Shown piece after piece: positions 60,887 to 64,000 of a DNA stretch of 64,000 nucleotides. The notes under the pieces are model-generated. The model was not told the DNA's origin. It did not search any database and was given only the letters and a program-made list of their open reading frames with translations. Position 1 is the stretch's first letter. The number at the start of each line of letters is the position of its first letter. The stretch is from Pyxidicoccus sp. MSG2 (GTDB lineage: Bacteria > Myxococcota > Myxococcia > Myxococcales > Myxococcaceae), in NCBI RefSeq assembly GCF_026626705.1, contig NZ_JAPNKC010000001.1:8574001-8638000 (forward strand). The letters run 5' to 3'. The translations under genes were made by a program, and so were the position numbers.

Positions 60887-61528
60887 GTGAAGCGTCTCGT
60901 TCCCGGATTCCTCCTCGCCTGCTTCCTGGCCCTTCCCGGCACCGCGCTGGCGCAGCGCGGGCAGGGCTGGTCCATCCTCGCCGCCGACACGCTGGGGCGG
61001 GGCAACACCGCCTTCTCCGGTCAGATTGGCTGGCCCGGGCTCACGCTCGGCCTGCTCCACGGCGGCTCGGAGCGCTTCGACATCGGCGGCAAGTTCACCT
61101 TCAACTGGGGCCGCGAGGGCTGGGTCCGCTTCACGGACCCCGGCATCAAGTTCCAGGCGTGGATGCGGCTGATGCTGGCGCAGACGAACAACGTCTCGCT
61201 GGCGCTCACCTTCCAGCCGGGGCCGCTGTTCTACTTCGACAACGGCGACACCGACGTGGGCCTGTCGCTGCCCGTGGGCTTCGTGGTGGGCATCCCCGCC
61301 GGCAGCGCCGTCATGGTGAACCTGGGGCTGGACATCCCCTTCCACGTCTACTTCGGGGAGGGCATCGGCCCGGTGTTCCCCATCCTCGTGGGCGGCGGGC
61401 TGGAGTACTTCATCGACCGCAGCCTCGACATCAACTTCAACGTCCGGATGGGGCCCTCGCTGATTCCGGACTTCGACGCCACGGAGTTCACCCTGGAGGC
61501 GCTCATGGGCGTCGCCTACCGCTTCTAG
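60887..61528 (+). CDS. Predicted outer membrane beta-barrel protein
   Basis: A 213-aa protein from GTG 60887 with signal peptide (FLLACFLALPGTALAQR). Mature sequence is rich in alternating amphipathic strands with aromatic ends (LTFQPGPLFYFDNGDTDVGL, and FNVRMGPSLIPDF) and closes in Phe (VAYRF), as in outer membrane proteins. Eight strands would fit the size. No family was recognised. Confidence 0.7.
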   Translation: MKRLVPGFLLACFLALPGTALAQRGQGWSILAADTLGRGNTAFSGQIGWPGLTLGLLHGGSERFDIGGKFTFNWGREGWVRFTDPGIKFQAWMRLMLAQTNNVSLALTFQPGPLFYFDNGDTDVGLSLPVGFVVGIPAGSAVMVNLGLDIPFHVYFGEGIGPVFPILVGGGLEYFIDRSLDINFNVRMGPSLIPDFDATEFTLEALMGVAYRF

Positions 61529-61555
61529 CGGCAGGCGCGCCGGCAAGTGCGCGGG

Positions 61556-62728
61556 CTACCAGGACGACGTCTGCTCGGGCAGCTCCGCCGTGAAGGTGCT
61601 GCCCAGGTTGACGCGGCTCTGCACCGTGAGCTTGCCGCCCATGGCCTCCACCAGGGCGCGCGCCACGGTGAGGCCCAGGCCGGCGCCCTTCTCCGGCGCC
61701 TTCGTCGTGTAGTAGGGCTCGAACACGGCCCCCACCTCGTCCTCGAAGATGCCGATGCCGGTGTCCTTGACGAACAGGCGGGGGCCGAAGTCGCCGAACA
61801 TGTCCGGCAGCTCCACGCCCACGTGGATGCGGCGCGGGCGGTCGTTCACGTCCTCCACCGCGTCCGCCGCGTTGGCCAGCAACTCCACCAGCACCTGCTC
61901 CAGCTGGCGCCGGTTGAAGACCACGGCAATCGGGTCCTCCGGCAGCAGCACCGTCACCTCGGCGGAGCCCAGGCGGCCGGCGGCGCGCATCCGCTCCACC
62001 ACGCCGGGCACCAGGTCGCGCAGGTCGAAGCGCTGGATGTCCTTGGGGCTGGTGGGGCCGAGCGATAGGAGATGTTGGCCGTGCAGCCGCATCTGCTCGC
62101 CCGCCACGCCCAGCTTCTTGAGCTCCGCGGGGTCCGGCGGCAGGCCCTGCTGGGCCCGGCTCTGCACGTGCGCCAGGGCGCGCTGCAGGCCCTCGCCCAC
62201 GCGGCCCAGGTTCTGCGCCACGTCCGCCGCCAGCGTGCCCAGGCGCGCCAGCCGCTCCATCTCCACCCAGCGCATGCGCGGGTCCAGCAGCGCCTCGGCG
62301 CGCTGGCCACCCGCCTCGCGGTGGGCCTTCAGCTCCAACAGGGTGTGGACGCGGACCTTCAGCTCCAGCGGATCCAGCGGCTCGGTGATGAGCAGGTCGT
62401 CCACGCCCGCCTCGAGCACCTCGCGGCGCGTCTGCCGGTCCGCGCGGGGGGTCAGCATGAGCACCGGCGGAGACGAAGGGCCGCCCAGCTCCGCCACCAG
62501 ACGCCGGTAGGCCGCCAGGCCGTCCGTGCCGGGCCGCTGCACGTCCAGCAGCACCAGGTCCGCCGCCTGCCGGGACGCCGCCGAAGCCGCCGCCTTGCCG
62601 CTGGCGGGCAGTACGTCATAACCAGCAGGGGCGAGGATGGAGTACAGCCGCTCCAGGCCACCCGACTGCACATCCACAGCCAGCACCCGAGGCCGGTACG
62701 TTGCGGTCATTCCCGTCGTCTCCAGCAT
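61556..62728 (-). CDS. Hybrid response regulator / histidine kinase-like protein without phospho-His
   Basis: A 390-aa protein (ATG 62728; ATG 62710 also possible). Receiver domain (about 13-130): phospho-acceptor Asp62 in LVLLDVQRPGTDG and Thr93 are kept, but the conserved Lys is Glu116 (LLITEPLDP), and the N-terminal acidic pair is reduced. A helical dimer domain has ARLGTLAADVAQNLGRV, where the usual VAHE carries Gln172 instead of His. The ATPase domain is intact: LVELLANAADAVED (N box), VKDTGIGIF, FEPYYTTK and GLGLTVARALVEAMGG. It can probably bind ATP but not autophosphorylate in the usual way. Confidence 0.85.
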   Translation of the reverse strand: MLETTGMTATYRPRVLAVDVQSGGLERLYSILAPAGYDVLPASGKAAASAASRQAADLVLLDVQRPGTDGLAAYRRLVAELGGPSSPPVLMLTPRADRQTRREVLEAGVDDLLITEPLDPLELKVRVHTLLELKAHREAGGQRAEALLDPRMRWVEMERLARLGTLAADVAQNLGRVGEGLQRALAHVQSRAQQGLPPDPAELKKLGVAGEQMRLHGQHLLSLGPTSPKDIQRFDLRDLVPGVVERMRAAGRLGSAEVTVLLPEDPIAVVFNRRQLEQVLVELLANAADAVEDVNDRPRRIHVGVELPDMFGDFGPRLFVKDTGIGIFEDEVGAVFEPYYTTKAPEKGAGLGLTVARALVEAMGGKLTVQSRVNLGSTFTAELPEQTSSW

Positions 62729-62787
62729 CACGCCACCCCCACCAGGTGACCGGGCAGCGACACCCGGAAGTTCCCAAGTAGACCCTA

Positions 62788-62854
62788 CGGACCGCATACC
62801 GGACTGGATGCGACTTCCCCCCCGGAGCCTGCAACCAGTCCGGTACGCGGTCCG
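62788..62854. repeat. 20-bp inverted repeat in the intergenic region
   Basis: Arms at 62788-62807 and 62835-62854 are complementary at 19 of 20 positions, with a 27-base spacer; in the minus-strand RNA the exception is a G-U pair. It lies 60 bases upstream of the kinase-like gene. It may be a leader stem-loop, an attenuator, or twin protein-binding sites. This 354-base gap to the permease gene holds no gene that I can see. Confidence 0.65.
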
Positions 62855-62902
62855 AAACCTGACCGAACACCATGCGAGGCGCGTGCCGGATGGGTGGCGG
62901 GA

Positions 62903-62925
62903 GTTTCGTCGGACTCTGACGAAAC
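62903..62925. repeat. Short inverted repeat, perfect 8-bp stem
   Basis: GTTTCGTC and GACGAAAC (62903-62910 and 62918-62925) around a seven-base centre, in the same gap as the 20-bp repeat. On the plus strand it is followed by AAAAGG. Confidence 0.5.
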
Positions 62926-63005
62926 AAAAGGTGGATCATCCCAGTAACGGCGGGGGGTTGGACTGTCTGCTCCCGGGCTGAACCCGCACCGGGGGTGTTG
63001 ATCAA

Positions 63006-63067
63006 GTGACGGGTGGGGGTCACTCCTGACCAGGAATCAATATTGACCCGGGTGTTTTAGTACCCGG
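63006..63067. terminator. Group of small palindromes after the ABC permease gene
   Basis: Three symmetric motifs: GTGAC/GTCAC (63006-63010 and 63019-63023), the exact palindrome TCAATATTGA (63037-63046), and the hairpin CCGGGT/ACCCGG (63048-63053 and 63062-63067). The last lies 16 bases downstream of the permease stop codon and may end its transcript. Confidence 0.4.
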
Positions 63068-63082
63068 TGCCTGGGGAGGGCC

Positions 63083-64000
63083 TCAGCGCGACTCCTGCTC
63101 ATAGGGCACGCCGAGTGCGGCGGGGGCGCTGCTGCGCTGCCCCTGGAGTGTGAGGAGGGCCAAGGTGAGCACGTAGGGGAGGGCCTGCAACATGCCCTGG
63201 GGTACGACCTCCAGCAAGCCGGGAGCGCTGGAGGCGAGGCCGATTCTCAGTGCGTCGCCGAAGGCGAAGAAGAGGGCGGCGAGGAAGGCGCCCACGGGCG
63301 TCCAGCGGCCGAACACCATGGCGGCCAGGGCGATGAAGCCCAGGCCCGCGGGGGTGTGCTGCTCGAAGCGGCGCAGCACGTACGTGGACAGCACGGCGCC
63401 GCCCAGGCCCGCCAGCAGGCCGCCGCCCAGCACCGCGCCCCAGCGCAGCCCGGCGACGCTCAGGCCCAGCGTGGCCACGGCGTGGGGCTTGTCGCCCACC
63501 GCGCGCAGGCGCAGGCCCAGCGGCGTGCGCGCCAGCAGGAAGTGGAGGGCGAAGGGCAGCACCAGCGCGAGGTAGGTGGGGGCGAAGTGGCCGGACAGCG
63601 CGCTCAGCACCGGCACGGACTCGAGGCCGGGGATGGACCAGCGCGTGGCGATTCCCAGGTCCGGCGTGCCGTTGGCTCCGTACTGGGACTCCACCAGGAA
63701 GGTGCCGCCGGCCAGGGCCACCAGGTTGAGGGCGATGCCGGACACCACCTGGTCCGAGCGCCAGCGGATGCTGAGGAAGCCGTGCACCGCGGCGAACGCC
63801 GCGCCCGCCAGCATGCCCACGCCGACGGCCAGGGGCACGGGCATCTTCAGCGCCGCCACCGCCGCGCAGAAGGCGCCCACGCGCATCATCCCCTCCACGC
63901 CCACGGACACCACGCCGGCGCGCTCGGAGAGCACCGCGCCCAGTGCCGCGAAGACGAGCGGAGGCATCGCGTCCAGCGTGGAGAAGAGCACTTCGCGGAT
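63083..64000 (-). CDS. Nucleoside/simple sugar-type ABC transporter permease (5' end outside window)
   Basis: A permease of the BmpA/NupPQ-type, 302 aa from an internal GTG at 63991; the frame stays open to the window end and the true start is probably just beyond. The motif FAALGAVLSERAGVVSVGVEGMM is the usual signature, followed by about eight further helices and GFIALAAMVFGRWTPVGAFLAAL. It probably works with a second permease and an ATPase upstream (outside the window). Substrate most likely nucleosides. The C terminus ends QESR. Confidence 0.88.
   Translation of the reverse strand: MREVLFSTLDAMPPLVFAALGAVLSERAGVVSVGVEGMMRVGAFCAAVAALKMPVPLAVGVGMLAGAAFAAVHGFLSIRWRSDQVVSGIALNLVALAGGTFLVESQYGANGTPDLGIATRWSIPGLESVPVLSALSGHFAPTYLALVLPFALHFLLARTPLGLRLRAVGDKPHAVATLGLSVAGLRWGAVLGGGLLAGLGGAVLSTYVLRRFEQHTPAGLGFIALAAMVFGRWTPVGAFLAALFFAFGDALRIGLASSAPGLLEVVPQGMLQALPYVLTLALLTLQGQRSSAPAALGVPYEQESR

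Overview
The window looks like chromosome from a Myxococcus species, very close to M. xanthus in type. Base composition is GC-rich, codons end in G/C, GTG and TTG starts are common, and the gene content is myxobacterial: a PilQ secretin tail, an SgmX-type TPR polarity protein, a likely RomY, a CarF-type plasmanylethanolamine desaturase, an AgmX/PglI-tailed protein, and eleven predicted lipoproteins. No complete mobile element, tRNA, rRNA or CRISPR array was seen. One structured RNA, the RNase P RNA, is clear.

Layout. 1-7.7 kb: end of pilQ, a lipoprotein, a Roadblock/LC7 protein, efp, accB-accC and sgmX. 7.7-16.2 kb: ExeA-like ATPase, TamB, an Omp85 protein with about seven POTRA repeats, and a lipoprotein. 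16.25-17.2 kb: a lower-GC two-gene island on the minus strand, a Cys-rich lipoprotein followed by a small basic protein, which I read as a possible exchanged toxin and its immunity protein. 17.3-22.7 kb: acyltransferase, then a minus-strand run of class V aminotransferase, Ppx/GppA and MFS transporter, plus a lipoprotein. 22.8-26 kb: tolQ-tolR-tonB/tolA-tolB on the minus strand. 26.2-29.8 kb: a repeat lipoprotein, murI, carF and romY. 29.9-34.6 kb: a DASS symporter, then ftsE-ftsX-envC-like and a small zinc-ribbon protein. 34.7-46.6 kb: alpha/beta hydrolase, C-terminal processing protease, PEGA proteins, ddl, a family 2 glycosyltransferase, lipoproteins and an M1-type peptidase. 46.6-51.7 kb: ftsY, a lipoprotein, rnpB, a coiled-coil C4 zinc protein, a cupredoxin-like lipoprotein, an unannotated 54-aa gene with its own AT-rich control region, and a FYDLN protein. 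51.9-64 kb: AgmX/PglI-type protein, MFS transporter, DUF3006 with tandem ComEC-like metallo-beta-lactamase proteins, deoC, a DksA-type protein, a phosphohexomutase, a beta-barrel protein, a degenerate response regulator/histidine kinase hybrid, and the start-truncated end of a nucleoside-type ABC permease.

The dominant theme is the cell envelope: outer membrane assembly (TamB/Omp85, Tol), wall synthesis and division (murI, ddl, ftsEX-envC), membrane targeting (ftsY), and type IV pilus and cell polarity (pilQ, sgmX, romY). Most genes are ordinary housekeeping. The parts most worth a second look are the low-GC lipoprotein pair, the 54-aa gene with its palindromic upstream region, the inverted-repeat-rich gap at 62.7-63.1 kb, and the kinase that has lost its phospho-accepting histidine.
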